Below, one piece after another: positions 53,607 through 63,077 of a stretch of DNA of 64,000 bases. The notes beneath the pieces are model-generated. The model saw only the letters and a program-made list of their open reading frames with translations. It made no database searches and had not been told where the DNA came from. Positions within the stretch are counted from its first letter, which is position 1; each line of letters opens with the position of its first letter. The translations under genes were made by a program, and so were the position numbers. Source of the DNA: an uncultured bacterium (GTDB lineage: Bacteria > Bacillota_I > Bacilli_A > RFN20 > CAG-826); NCBI GenBank assembly GCA_949297805.1, contig CASFTG010000002.1:79871-143870 (forward strand), given 5' to 3'.

Positions 53607-54517
53607 CGGCCTCCCTCTTCCAATTTAGCTAAGCTCACGGCGATCTTAGCCCCGAGTTTGGCGTTATTCAGCACCAAATCGATGTTAGTGTCCAAGGACT
53701 TGCCACCGCTATATTCGACGACTTTTTTGAGCAAGAAAGGGGTGGCGTCTTTGCCTTTGACGCCTTGTTCTTCCGCTTCCTTGACCGCCCTATCGATGAT
53801 TGAGTCGATGAACTCATGCGGCAAAGCGAATTCCGCCGGCACCGGATTGGAAACGAGGATGCCGCCGGTTAAGTTCAAATCCTTCTTGGCTTTAATTATC
53901 GAGGCCGCCTCTTCTGGCGATTCGAAAGCACAGTCAACCGGACAACCCGAAGAGGAGGAATAGAAGCAAGCGAACTCCTTTTCCTTGTTCGACAATACGG
54001 TGACCCCTTTGGTCTCGAGGTATTCCAAGGTCTTAGGGATATCGAGTATGGCTTTGGCCCCGGAGCAGATAACCGTCACCGGGCAGCTGCCTAATTCCTC
54101 TAAGTCGCGGGAGATATCGAAAGTATGTTCCGCCCCGCGGTGAACCCCACCGATGCCGCCGGTGACGAAGATCTCAATCCCGGCCATGGCCGCGCAGAGC
54201 ATGGTCGCCGAAACGGTGGTCGCGCCCCACATCTTCTTAGCCACCACGATTGGGAGATCGCGCTTGGAAACCTTGCAAATCCCTTTCCGTTTGCCAAATT
54301 CCTCTATTTCCTCCGGCTTCATGCCGATGACGATCTCGCCATCGATTATCCCAATCGTCGCCGGGATTGCCCCGTTGTCTCGGACGGTCTTTTCGACCGC
54401 CAACGCGGTCTCGACGTTCCGAGGATAAGGCATCCCGTGACTAATAATGGTCGACTCTAAAGCCACGACCGGCTTCTTTTGAGCCAACGCTTGGGCTACT
54501 TCCAAATTAATTCTCAT
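53603..54517 (-). CDS. psuG: Pseudouridine-5'-phosphate glycosidase
   Basis: 304 residues. Family marks V-A-L-E-S-T-I-I-S-H-G-M-P-Y-P-x-N, A-T-I-G-I-I-D-G and G-G-I-G-G-V-H-R-G. It splits pseudouridine-5'-phosphate to uracil and ribose-5-phosphate. The kinase partner (psuK) is not seen beside it. Overlaps the P-type ATPase by 11 bp. Confidence 0.95.
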   Translation of the reverse strand: MRINLEVAQALAQKKPVVALESTIISHGMPYPRNVETALAVEKTVRDNGAIPATIGIIDGEIVIGMKPEEIEEFGKRKGICKVSKRDLPIVVAKKMWGATTVSATMLCAAMAGIEIFVTGGIGGVHRGAEHTFDISRDLEELGSCPVTVICSGAKAILDIPKTLEYLETKGVTVLSNKEKEFACFYSSSSGCPVDCAFESPEEAASIIKAKKDLNLTGGILVSNPVPAEFALPHEFIDSIIDRAVKEAEEQGVKGKDATPFLLKKVVEYSGGKSLDTNIDLVLNNAKLGAKIAVSLAKLEEGGR

Positions 54518-57008
54518 GTTCGTTCTCCTTCTTCGGCAGCATCATCGAAGTCAGGTAATTTAAGCCGAAATACAACCCTCCGACAACCAGAAGCGAAATA
54601 ATCAAAGCAATGATCAACCCGTAGTTGAACCCGTTCCAAGTGATGCCAAGCAATTTCCCGCGGATGAAGAAATCGCCAATCAAGACCCCGATGCCGACGA
54701 CCGAGGCGGTGGCAAAGACAAAGATCCGGTAACCATTGAAGGGATAGCAGACGAAGCCAAGGACGAGATAGCTGAACAAAGTGAAGTTCAAGACGGCGAA
54801 GGTTTGGGCCATCTCCAAGATATGCTCGGTTTCGCCGGGTTCGCTGATGAAAAGGCGGGGATTAGCCATCGCTAAGATATAGGGGATAAGAGAGATGATG
54901 ACTGAGCAGATGCCGGCTGGGAAAGCTTTAACGAAAATGTTCTTGATAAAGGAGCCCCGGAGCCGTTCGTTCGATGGCTGCAAAGCCAAGAAGAAAGCCG
55001 AGCCGCCGATGGTGACAATCTCCCAGATGATGAGGTTGGCGGTGGAGAAAGGATAAGAGTATTCCGGGCCCATCCCTAAGGCCAACAAGGAGAAGAAGAA
55101 AGTCATGACCACGGCGAAGATAGTCTTGGTTAAGAACAAGGAACAAGTCCGTTGGAGGTTATTGATGACCCGACGGCCTTGGGCAACGACATCGGGCAAT
55201 TTGGAGAAATTGGAGTCGAGCGAGACCAAATGAGAAACATTTTTCGCCGCGTCGGAACCAGACGCCATAGCAATCGAGCAATCGGCGACCTTTAAAGCCA
55301 GGATATCATTGACCCCGTCACCGGTCATTGCCACCTTGTGTCCTTGTTTCTTAAACGTCTCGACCAAGACGGCTTTCTGTTCGGGGTTGACCCGGCCAAA
55401 GACCGAATAAGAGAGGGCTAACCGCGCCGTCTCCTCAATCGACTTTCCTTCTAAAGAAACATATTGATCGGCGTTGTCGACCCCGACTCGACGGGCGATC
55501 TCGCTGACGGTGACCGGATCGTCGCCGGAGATGATCTTGATGGCGACCCCGTTGGATTTGAACCATTCGATATTCTCTTTGGCGTCTTCTTTGATATGGT
55601 CGGTCAAGGTCACGACCCCGATGATCTCACAGCCTTTCGGTACCCTTCCGTTCTCGATCGGCTTCTTGCTTCGGGCCACCACTAGGCAGCGGTACCCTTC
55701 CCGGCTTTTGGATTTGATAAGCCGCTCAGTCCGGAAATCGGCTTTAGCCGGGACAAACCCATAAGCCCCGAAAAGGAAAGTTTCCCCATCAAGCAAGGTA
55801 ACCGCCGAATATTTCAATTCCGAATCGAAGGGAATGCATTCCTCCATCGGTTCATGGCAATCGGAGCCATAATAGGCTTTCAAGGCATTCGCGGTGGCGT
55901 TGGTATCGTGGGTGTAATGGAGAACGCTTGCGATGGCATAGGCGAGGTTGACGGTTTGATTCTTCCCAACGGGGATTTCCTCTGACAAGGTCATGGTCCC
56001 ATCAGTCAAAGTGCCGGTTTTATCAAGGCAAAGGACATCGATTCGGGCTAACATCTCGATGCAATAAAGCTGCTGAACCAAAACCCGTTTCTTAGCCAAG
56101 GCCACGACCCCGACAGCTAAGGAAAGGGAGGTCAATAAGAACATGCCGGTCGGGAGCATCGCCACTAAGGAACCGGATAGGCTTTCAACAAACGAGACCA
56201 GCCGCTTATCCAAGGTCAGGAACACCTCGTTGAAGGTGGCGCCGTGCTGGAAGCGAGGCCAAGCGTAGGTCGCGGTGGTCATGAAGCCGAAAAGCAAAGC
56301 CAAGGTGCAGCAGATGACCATGATAATGTTGATCGAACGTTTGATTTCCGACTTCGGACGGGAGAATTGCTTGGCACTGGCTTGGATCGATTCGACGTAA
56401 TTAGCGGATCCGACCTTGGCTACTTGGGCCAAACAAGTGCCTTTGGTCAAGTAAGTGCCGGATAAAATCTCGTCGCCGGGCTTCTTGGGGACCGGAACCG
56501 ATTCTCCGGTCAGCATCGATTCGTCAACCGCGATGTTGCCTTCGATCAACCGGCAATCGGACGGGACCGCATCGCCACTTTTGAGGGTGATGATATCGAA
56601 TAAGACGATGTCGTTAGCCGACAAATCCATATGCCGACCATTCCGGATGACGTCGACTCGAGGGTCGACCGAAACCCGAAGCTTATCGACTAGATGCCGG
56701 GCATGGATATCCTGAATCAAACCGATGGTGATGTTCGCGGTTAAAATAACCATGAAGACATAATGGGAAATCGAGAGGCCGACCGCCACCATCATGGCGA
56801 AGACTAGGAAAAGGATGACGTTAAGGAAGTTAAAAAGGTTATCGAAGAGAATCCGCCCATAGGATTTGGTGACCTGCTTCTTGGTCTTGTTGGTCAAATT
56901 GGCCTCTTTCCGAGCCTCGACCTGCTCGCTGGTCAAGCCAATACGGGGATCAACCTCGTAATGAGGCGCCGCGGCGATGCGGTCGTTGGTGCGCTTTCTC
57001 CGTCCCAT
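54507..57008 (-). CDS. P-type cation-transporting ATPase
   Basis: 833 residues, ten or so membrane spans. Phosphorylation motif D-K-T-G-T, actuator T-G-E-S, hinge M-T-G-D-G-V-N-D, and M-L-P-T-G-M-F-L-L in the ion-path helix. No CPC or other heavy-metal motif and no N-terminal metal domain. It belongs to the Firmicutes HAD-IC group of unknown ion (not SERCA or Cu/Cd type). Co-transcribed with the ABC fusion 1 bp upstream and psuG downstream. Confidence 0.86.
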   Translation of the reverse strand: MGRRKRTNDRIAAAPHYEVDPRIGLTSEQVEARKEANLTNKTKKQVTKSYGRILFDNLFNFLNVILFLVFAMMVAVGLSISHYVFMVILTANITIGLIQDIHARHLVDKLRVSVDPRVDVIRNGRHMDLSANDIVLFDIITLKSGDAVPSDCRLIEGNIAVDESMLTGESVPVPKKPGDEILSGTYLTKGTCLAQVAKVGSANYVESIQASAKQFSRPKSEIKRSINIIMVICCTLALLFGFMTTATYAWPRFQHGATFNEVFLTLDKRLVSFVESLSGSLVAMLPTGMFLLTSLSLAVGVVALAKKRVLVQQLYCIEMLARIDVLCLDKTGTLTDGTMTLSEEIPVGKNQTVNLAYAIASVLHYTHDTNATANALKAYYGSDCHEPMEECIPFDSELKYSAVTLLDGETFLFGAYGFVPAKADFRTERLIKSKSREGYRCLVVARSKKPIENGRVPKGCEIIGVVTLTDHIKEDAKENIEWFKSNGVAIKIISGDDPVTVSEIARRVGVDNADQYVSLEGKSIEETARLALSYSVFGRVNPEQKAVLVETFKKQGHKVAMTGDGVNDILALKVADCSIAMASGSDAAKNVSHLVSLDSNFSKLPDVVAQGRRVINNLQRTCSLFLTKTIFAVVMTFFFSLLALGMGPEYSYPFSTANLIIWEIVTIGGSAFFLALQPSNERLRGSFIKNIFVKAFPAGICSVIISLIPYILAMANPRLFISEPGETEHILEMAQTFAVLNFTLFSYLVLGFVCYPFNGYRIFVFATASVVGIGVLIGDFFIRGKLLGITWNGFNYGLIIALIISLLVVGGLYFGLNYLTSMMLPKKENEHEN

Positions 57009-57009
57009 G

Positions 57010-59958
57010 TCATTCGCTCCTTAAGCAACGGACCGGGTCGCGCTTGGCGGCGATCCGCGAGGGTACAAAGCCCGAGAGGAAGGCCAGCAAAATGGCAAGC
57101 AGGACAAGAAGGATTCCGTGCCACCAGGCCAAGGAGGCAATAGAGCCCAAGCCGTTCCCGGGGAAGATGTTGTCGATGATGAGGTTGATGGGAATGCAAA
57201 GCAACAAAGTCATCAGAATACCAATCACGCCGGCGACCCCGCCGATGATAACACATTCGGCCTCAAAGATCCGGCCGACATCCTTCTTTCTAGCGCCGCA
57301 AGCCCTCAAAACGCCGATTTCTTTCGTCCTTTCGACAACTGAGACGTAAGTGATAATCGCGGTCATAACCGAAGAAACGATCAAGGAAATCGAGGCAAAA
57401 ACAATCAAGACCGCCGAGATGACGTCAATCATGGTGGCGATGGTATCGGTGAAGTCGGACATGACGTCGGAATAGATGATCTGATCCTTGTCCATCTTCC
57501 CTTCGTTGAGGCTGTCGAGGTAGTTAAGAATCGTTGGCTTATCGACCAAGGTCTTAGGGAAGATCAGGATGGAGGAGATGGTCGAATAGGAATTGGAGAC
57601 GGCCATCAAATCAGCGAGGTTAGGGTTGCCGCTCGGCTCGAAGAAGGTGCCGTTCATGAACCAAGAGAACATCGAAACGATTCCGCTTTCATCCATGAGG
57701 CTGTCTAAATCAACCGGGTTGAAAGAGGAGCCTAAAGCCGCACACCAAGAAAGGAAGGAACTAACCGAGGTGGTGTTAGAAACGTTGCCGGTGACCGGAC
57801 GGTAAATAACCGCATTGCCGAGGATATCGTTCACAACCGAGGAATCAAGGGATATCTCGCCTGACTCCTCCATTTGTTTAAGGGCGCTTTTCATGACGAG
57901 ATCCAATCCTTCGTTAAGGTTCTTCAACCCGTCGAGCGTCACCCGGTCTTCGCCATCGCCATACCCCCAGGCGCTGGTCGGGATGAACCAGTTCTGGCTT
58001 TGCATTTTAGCTAACTCATAGCCCGGTTGGCCCACCTGAGAGTCTTCGACAATCAATTGGGTCAATTTGCTGGTATAGGCTAACGAAGACGGCATTAAGG
58101 AAAGGTAAGAATCAGGATTCGGGCGGAGGACGCCGACGATTTTCAATTCAGTCGGATGATAGGCCTCGTCGTTGTTATAGACCGCAGTCACCGAAGGCTC
58201 AGGATAATTCGCGACTGTTTTGGTCGTTTCATCGCCGACGAACTCCATACTCTCGACAAAGGTTTTGTAATCGCCTTTGGACAAAGCCGCGGTGTCGCCG
58301 GTCAAGCGGACGTACTCATAGCAGGGAACCTCGTCGGTCTCGGGGGTCGCCCCATTGGCGAGGTAGTAATCACTGTTGGTATAGACTTTGTATTTTTTGT
58401 AATCGGTGTCGCCCTCGCCGTCATAGACGATGTCGGCAAAATTAATCCGTTTTTTGCTGTCTTCCATGTATTGGTAATCGGCATCGGAATTGACGATGCC
58501 GATGGCTTGAAGGGTGCTGATGTCGATCCGGTTGTAGTTATCGACGACCAAGACCATCTCATCGGCTTCGGTCGGGAATTTGCCATAAATGACATCATAA
58601 AGCCCGTTCATCGCCTCTTGGTCGCCGTAAAGCTCGTGGATGACGGTAGTCGGCAAAGAGGTAATCGAGGAGACGGCGCTGCTTAACATGCCCGCCTGCT
58701 TATATTGGTTCAGCGCCTTGATTTCCCCCGTGTCGCCGTCTTCGGCTAGAAAATGGAAGTCGAGCCCGTCATGGTTCTCCATGATGGATAAGACCAACCC
58801 ATATGCCGGGTTAGTCGGGTCGTTCATCATGGCATATAGTTTGTCAACGTAATCTTGGGTAATGTTGTTTTGGTGAGCAACGAAGATTGACGATGAAGAC
58901 GAATCATAAACCCTTAAGGTGTCATCGTCTGGATAGAGGTCTTGGGAAGTGTATTCCTGCTCGTTGCTCTCCTTGATGGAATAAATAGTCGGGGAGATGG
59001 AGATTGGGACGCTGGAGGCGACCGAAGCCTCAACGTCATCGATGTAGTTGGAGAAGCCATTCGAAGTGGCCAATACCAAAGCAACCCCGATGATGCCGAT
59101 CGAGCAGGCAACCGCGGTCAAGGCGGTTCTCCCTTTCTTGGTTAAAACGTTCTGGGTCGATGACCGAAGGGCGGTTAAGAAAGACATCGAGGTCTTCTTT
59201 CCCTTCTTTCGAGGCTCAGGGCTCTGCTTAGCCGCTTCCTCTGAGTCGGCAGCATATAACGGGGCGGTATCCCCGACAATCTCCCCATCCTTCATCCGGA
59301 TGATCCGGTCGGAATATTGGTTCGCCAGCTTCTCGTTATGGGTGACCATGATGACGCAGCGATCTTTGGCCATGTCCTTGATGATCTCCATGATCTGGAT
59401 GGAGGTCTCGGAATCCAAGGCCCCAGTCGGCTCATCAGCCAAGATAATCTCCGGGCTATTGACGAGAGCCCGGGCGATGGCGACCCGTTGCATCTGGCCG
59501 CCGCTTAATTCGTTGGGTTTTTTCTTGACCATCCCACCAAGGCCGACCTGGGTTAAGACCTCGACGGCTTTCTTTGTCCGTTCCTTGGCATCCACGCCGG
59601 CTAACTGCAAAGGCAGCTCGACGTTTTGAAGGATGGTCATGTGGGGGATGAGGTTGTAGCACTGGAAAACGAAGCCAATCCGTTTGTTCCGGAAGTTATC
59701 CCAATCGGAATCAGCGAACCCTTTGGTCGATTTGCCTTCAGCCAGCAAATCGCCTTCGGTATAACGGTCGAGGCCGCCGATGATGTTAAGCAAAGTCGTC
59801 TTGCCTGACCCAGATTCGCCTAGTATCGAAACGAACCCAACCCGTGGGAAACAGACCGAAAGATCCTTAATCGCCGTGAAGGGGGTATTCTCGACATAAT
59901 AATCCTTCTTGATGTGACGAAGTTCAAGCGAGATGGGGTTGGCATTGTCGGCGGTCAT
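57010..59958 (-). CDS. ABC transporter, ATPase fused to FtsX/MacB-type permease
   Basis: 982 residues. ATPase domain (about 1-240): Walker [10 protein letters not shown], signature L-S-G-G-Q-M-Q-R, Walker [13 protein letters not shown]. Then a MacB-like permease: one span near residue 283, a long outside domain (about 310-835), and three C-terminal spans in an FtsX domain. Likely exports peptides, lipids or drugs, or acts mechanically. A TATAAT box with two palindromes precedes it (59984-60044). Confidence 0.9.
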   Translation of the reverse strand: MTADNANPISLELRHIKKDYYVENTPFTAIKDLSVCFPRVGFVSILGESGSGKTTLLNIIGGLDRYTEGDLLAEGKSTKGFADSDWDNFRNKRIGFVFQCYNLIPHMTILQNVELPLQLAGVDAKERTKKAVEVLTQVGLGGMVKKKPNELSGGQMQRVAIARALVNSPEIILADEPTGALDSETSIQIMEIIKDMAKDRCVIMVTHNEKLANQYSDRIIRMKDGEIVGDTAPLYAADSEEAAKQSPEPRKKGKKTSMSFLTALRSSTQNVLTKKGRTALTAVACSIGIIGVALVLATSNGFSNYIDDVEASVASSVPISISPTIYSIKESNEQEYTSQDLYPDDDTLRVYDSSSSSIFVAHQNNITQDYVDKLYAMMNDPTNPAYGLVLSIMENHDGLDFHFLAEDGDTGEIKALNQYKQAGMLSSAVSSITSLPTTVIHELYGDQEAMNGLYDVIYGKFPTEADEMVLVVDNYNRIDISTLQAIGIVNSDADYQYMEDSKKRINFADIVYDGEGDTDYKKYKVYTNSDYYLANGATPETDEVPCYEYVRLTGDTAALSKGDYKTFVESMEFVGDETTKTVANYPEPSVTAVYNNDEAYHPTELKIVGVLRPNPDSYLSLMPSSLAYTSKLTQLIVEDSQVGQPGYELAKMQSQNWFIPTSAWGYGDGEDRVTLDGLKNLNEGLDLVMKSALKQMEESGEISLDSSVVNDILGNAVIYRPVTGNVSNTTSVSSFLSWCAALGSSFNPVDLDSLMDESGIVSMFSWFMNGTFFEPSGNPNLADLMAVSNSYSTISSILIFPKTLVDKPTILNYLDSLNEGKMDKDQIIYSDVMSDFTDTIATMIDVISAVLIVFASISLIVSSVMTAIITYVSVVERTKEIGVLRACGARKKDVGRIFEAECVIIGGVAGVIGILMTLLLCIPINLIIDNIFPGNGLGSIASLAWWHGILLVLLAILLAFLSGFVPSRIAAKRDPVRCLRSE

Positions 59959-59986
59959 AAAAAGTCCTCTTTCGAGTAAAAAGATT

Positions 59987-60007
59987 ATAGCAAAGAAACT
60001 TTGCTAT
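59987..60007. repeat. Perfect 9-bp inverted repeat over the -10 of the ABC gene
   Basis: ATAGCAAAG, three bases, CTTTGCTAT. It covers part of the minus-strand TATAAT (59984-59989). A TTAACG box is 21 bp upstream of the -10, a long spacer. The hairpin is followed by CTTTTT, so it could also be the terminator of tadA. Confidence 0.6.
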
Positions 60008-60029
60008 GGGCGTTAATAAACTGGAAAAT

Positions 60030-60044
60030 CTATACACTGTATAG
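60030..60044. repeat. 15-bp palindrome upstream of the ABC gene
   Basis: CTATACA, one base, TGTATAG; perfect. It sits 23 bp upstream of the other repeat and resembles small repressor operators. The rest of 60045-60186 is AT-rich with nothing clear. Confidence 0.6.
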
Positions 60045-60186
60045 GCTTCGAGGGGAATTCAAAGAAAACAAAACGGAGAAGCCCGCAAAAACCTTATTAG
60101 TTGTCTATTTTCTTATATATCGATCATTCGGATGAGAACTGAGGTGTTAACCCCACTCTTGAATCGGATAATCACGCAAAAATGGT

Positions 60187-60642
60187 CTATTTATTTAAAA
60201 TTCCGTCCGCCCTTTGCCCATCGAAGAACCGGTTTAAAAGGGTTGCTGATTTTGCCTCTTCTTCGCCGGCATACACCAATGGGCTCATATAAGCATCTTT
60301 CATCGAGAAGAGATGATAAGCCGACTCAGCGCCATACCGCTCATCTTTGGCCCCATAATGAAGAGAACGGATCCGGGCTTGCTTAATCGCCCCGGCGCAC
60401 ATCAAACAAGGCTCTAAGGTGACATAAAGGGCGCAACCGTCTAAAGCCCAATGCCCAAGGGTTTTGGCTGCTTCCTTCATGGCCACGATTTCGGCGTGGC
60501 CGGCGATATCAAAATTCCCTTCCCGGGTGTTATGACCCCTTCCGATAATTTGGCCATCCTTGACGACGACCGCCCCAACTGGGACCTCGCCTTCCTCTAA
60601 GGCCAGCTCGCCTTCTTTTAGGGCTTCCAGCATGAAATCCAT
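60187..60642 (-). CDS. tadA: tRNA-specific adenosine deaminase TadA
   Basis: 151 residues from the ATG at 60642; the frame runs 120 bp further but that stretch is the SRP RNA gene. Zinc motif H-A-E-I near residue 53 and P-C-L-M-C near 83. TadA makes inosine at the wobble base of tRNA-Arg(ACG). No good ribosome-binding site; it may be reached by read-through of the SRP RNA, as tadA-scr neighbours are known in Bacillus. Confidence 0.95.
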   Translation of the reverse strand: MDFMLEALKEGELALEEGEVPVGAVVVKDGQIIGRGHNTREGNFDIAGHAEIVAMKEAAKTLGHWALDGCALYVTLEPCLMCAGAIKQARIRSLHYGAKDERYGAESAYHLFSMKDAYMSPLVYAGEEEAKSATLLNRFFDGQRADGILNK

Positions 60643-60655
60643 GGCAACAAGATAA

Positions 60656-60742
60656 ACAAAACCACCGCACAGGAGCAAGACGTTTAAGGCTGCTTGGTTC
60701 CCCACCTGACCTGGTTCGCGCCCCGCTCCTCGCGATGGCGGT
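60656..60742 (-). ncRNA. ffs: SRP RNA (4.5S/small bacterial type)
   Basis: On the minus strand the conserved domain IV appears as CCAGGTCAGGTGGGGAACC followed by AAGCAGCC: the Ffh-binding asymmetric loop with a GGAA tetraloop closed by TGG/CCA. The ends pair (CCACCGC with GCGGTGG, GAGGAGC with GCTCCT) and TTTTGTTT follows as terminator. A TATAAT box (60746-60751) is directly upstream. Length about 87 nt. It lies between serS and tadA as in Bacillus, but dnaX, its usual neighbour, is 46 kb away. Exact ends are estimates. Confidence 0.92.
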
Positions 60743-60745
60743 GGG

Positions 60746-60751
60746 ATTATA
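60746..60751 (-). promoter_or_regulatory. -10 box of the SRP RNA gene
   Basis: Perfect TATAAT on the minus strand just before the RNA; the -35 is weak. Confidence 0.6.
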
Positions 60752-60762
60752 TGCCAAGGCAA

Positions 60763-60794
60763 GGCAAAAAGAAAGAGGGCCCAACCGGACCCTC
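60763..60794 (-). terminator. Terminator of serS
   Basis: Minus strand GAGGGTCC, GGTT loop, GGGCCCTC (one G-T pair), then TTTCTTTTT. Confidence 0.85.
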
Positions 60795-60799
60795 AATGA

Positions 60800-62080
60800 C
60801 TATTTCTTAATCGGCTTTAAGACTTCGAGGCCACCCATATACTTCCGGAGCACCTCCGGGATGACGACCGAGCCGTCGGCTTGTTGGAACTGTTCAATCA
60901 TCGCCGGGAAGACGCGGGAAGTGGCTAAGCCCGAGCCATTCAGCGTATGGCAGAACTTGGTCTTGCCATTCTCGTCCTTATAACGGATCATCCCTCGCCG
61001 GGCTTGATAATCCCGGGCATTGGAGACAGAAGAGACTTCCTTATAAATCTTCATCGAGGGGATCCAGACCTCGATATCGTAGGTCCTCGCCATCGAGTGG
61101 GAGCAATCCCCAGCCGCCAACTTATCGATTTGATAGGTCAAGCCCAACCCTTCGACCAGCTTCTTGGCTTTGTTGACCATTTCCTCGAAGGCGGCGTCGC
61201 TGCCTTCTTGGGTGGTGTATTGGACCATCTCGACCTTATTGAACTGATAGCCGCGGATCATCCCCCGTTCTTCGGTCCGATACGACCCGGCTTCCTTCCG
61301 GTAGCAAGGGGTATAGGCGAAGTACTTACGCGGCAAGTCGTTAAGCGAGAGGATCTCGTTCCGGTGAAGGTTCACGAGGGCGGTTTCGGCGGTTGGGAGC
61401 AAGAACTTCCGTGGTTCAGTCCCTTCGAGCCAGAAGACGTCTTCATCGAACTTCGGGAATTGCCCAGCGGTATAGCCGGAATCGTAGTTCAGTAGATGCG
61501 GCGGCAAGATCATCTCGTAACCGTCGGCTAAATGATTCTCAATGAAGTAATTGAGCAAAGCCCATTCCAGCCGAGCCCCGAGGTTGGTATAGACCCAGGT
61601 GCCGGTCCCGGAGATCTTAGCGGCCCGTTTGTAATCGATGAGGCCAAGGGCTTCGCAAAGCTCCACATGGTTTTTGGCTGGGAAGTCGAACTTCCGTTCC
61701 TCGCCGAAATGGTAAATCGGATGGTTATCCTCTTTGCCTCCGGCGGCCAAATCGTCATCCGGCAGATTCGGAAGGACTTCGACCAATTCCTTGATCCGCT
61801 TCTCGACCGAGGCGAGTTCTTCTTCCTTATCTTTGTTCATCGCCCCGAGGCGTTTGACTTCCTCGAAGATCGGCTTGACGTCCTCACCGGCTTTCTTTTT
61901 CGCTGGGACGGAGGCGCTGAGTTTGTTCTGTTCGGCTTTATTGGCCTCGACTTCCTTTAGCAAAGCCAGGCGCTTGGCTGAAAGTTCTTGAATCGGCTTC
62001 GGGTCTAAGTCCCAAAGCTTCTTGGCTAAGGCGGCTTTGACGTAATCCGGCTTCTTGAGAATCAATTTGATGTCAATCAT
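60800..62080 (-). CDS. serS: Seryl-tRNA synthetase
   Basis: 426 residues, usual length. N-terminal coiled-coil arm (about 28-105) that holds the long arm of tRNA-Ser, then a class II core with motif 2 C-Y-R-K-E-A-G-S and motif 3 G-S-G-L-A-T-S-R. It overlaps the glycosyltransferase gene by 8 bp; GGAG is 6 nt before the ATG. No T-box leader is present. Confidence 0.97.
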   Translation of the reverse strand: MIDIKLILKKPDYVKAALAKKLWDLDPKPIQELSAKRLALLKEVEANKAEQNKLSASVPAKKKAGEDVKPIFEEVKRLGAMNKDKEEELASVEKRIKELVEVLPNLPDDDLAAGGKEDNHPIYHFGEERKFDFPAKNHVELCEALGLIDYKRAAKISGTGTWVYTNLGARLEWALLNYFIENHLADGYEMILPPHLLNYDSGYTAGQFPKFDEDVFWLEGTEPRKFLLPTAETALVNLHRNEILSLNDLPRKYFAYTPCYRKEAGSYRTEERGMIRGYQFNKVEMVQYTTQEGSDAAFEEMVNKAKKLVEGLGLTYQIDKLAAGDCSHSMARTYDIEVWIPSMKIYKEVSSVSNARDYQARRGMIRYKDENGKTKFCHTLNGSGLATSRVFPAMIEQFQQADGSVVIPEVLRKYMGGLEVLKPIKK

Positions 62081-63077
62081 GGTTTTCTCCTTCCAAAAGG
62101 GATGAGTAATAGGCGGCTAGGTTGGCGGCTTGCTTAGAGACGCTTAAGGTCTTGGCGAAGCTCGCCGCCGGCATTATAGTCTCGTTCGCTTCGCCTGCGT
62201 AAAGTTTCTCTAGATACTTCACCGCTTCCTCGACGTTCGAATAGGATAAATAGAGGTCATCCCAATCCGACAACCTCTTTAAGGCGTTCGGCCCGACCGC
62301 GACGACTTGGGCAGACGAGGCGAAGGCTTCCGCCGTCCCGATGAAGTCAGGGGCGGGATCGGTAATAAGATAGGCTGAGGAATGGGCTAACAACGAACGG
62401 AAGAGATCACCGCTGTTGAGGCGATACACCCGGCAATTCGCCGGAGCGGTCGCGCAAGCCAAACTATAGGACAGGCTGCCTTGATGCCGAGGAGCCCCGA
62501 AAAAGAAGAACCGGACCTCCGGCAGCCGTCTCGCGATCTCATAAAGGGTTTTGACTCCCTTCAAGTTTTTATAGGATCCAAGGGTTAAGCAAACCTTGTC
62601 TTCCGGCTTGATGGCGAAGTAACGAAGTCCAGCATTAAGTTCGCTTTCAGGCTCCGAGTAGAGATAGCTGAATAGCGATGGCCGCAGCACCTCGACCCGC
62701 GAAGAGAGACCGATTTCCGCACAAAAGGCTTTCACTTTTTTCGAAGGGACGAGAATCAGGTCAGCGGATTCAAGGAATCGCCGGCTTTTCTTCGGCAGGA
62801 TTATCGACCCATCATCTTTGACTTTGAGCAGCCGTGCATCCGGGTCATGCTCGCAATAGAAGGCCGAGACGACGGTCTTGACGCCGACTTCCTTTAAGTC
62901 GCGGAGCTTGGCCTCGTCGCGAGTTGAGATAAAGTGGGCAATGTCCGGCTTAGATAAGGGGCTATCGACCCAGGCGATCCCCGCCTTCTCACAGAGGGCC
63001 TTGATCGTTTTCCTCAGTCTCGCCCCCTCGAATACCTCAAGGCAAGGAGAGGGCGAGTAGTGAACGAGGACTTTCAT
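62073..63077 (-). CDS. Probable glycosyltransferase, family 4-like
   Basis: 334 residues. Two Rossmann-like halves: an N-terminal half starting M-K-V-L-V-H-Y-S with H-F-I-S, and a C-terminal half with L-T-L-G-S-Y-K-N-L-K-G-V-K-T-L and a D-F-I-G-T-A-E-A-F-A-S-S segment at the place of the GT4 E-x7-E site (only E-A-F seen). Likely a lipid or wall glycosyltransferase; activity not certain. Its start overlaps the gyrA stop (TAATG). Confidence 0.62.
   Translation of the reverse strand: MKVLVHYSPSPCLEVFEGARLRKTIKALCEKAGIAWVDSPLSKPDIAHFISTRDEAKLRDLKEVGVKTVVSAFYCEHDPDARLLKVKDDGSIILPKKSRRFLESADLILVPSKKVKAFCAEIGLSSRVEVLRPSLFSYLYSEPESELNAGLRYFAIKPEDKVCLTLGSYKNLKGVKTLYEIARRLPEVRFFFFGAPRHQGSLSYSLACATAPANCRVYRLNSGDLFRSLLAHSSAYLITDPAPDFIGTAEAFASSAQVVAVGPNALKRLSDWDDLYLSYSNVEEAVKYLEKLYAGEANETIMPAASFAKTLSVSKQAANLAAYYSSLLEGENHD

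Noticed and set aside
60643..60762. 40-residue N-terminal extension of TadA
   Set aside because: It is a translation of the SRP RNA gene; TadA proteins begin at the Met at 60642.
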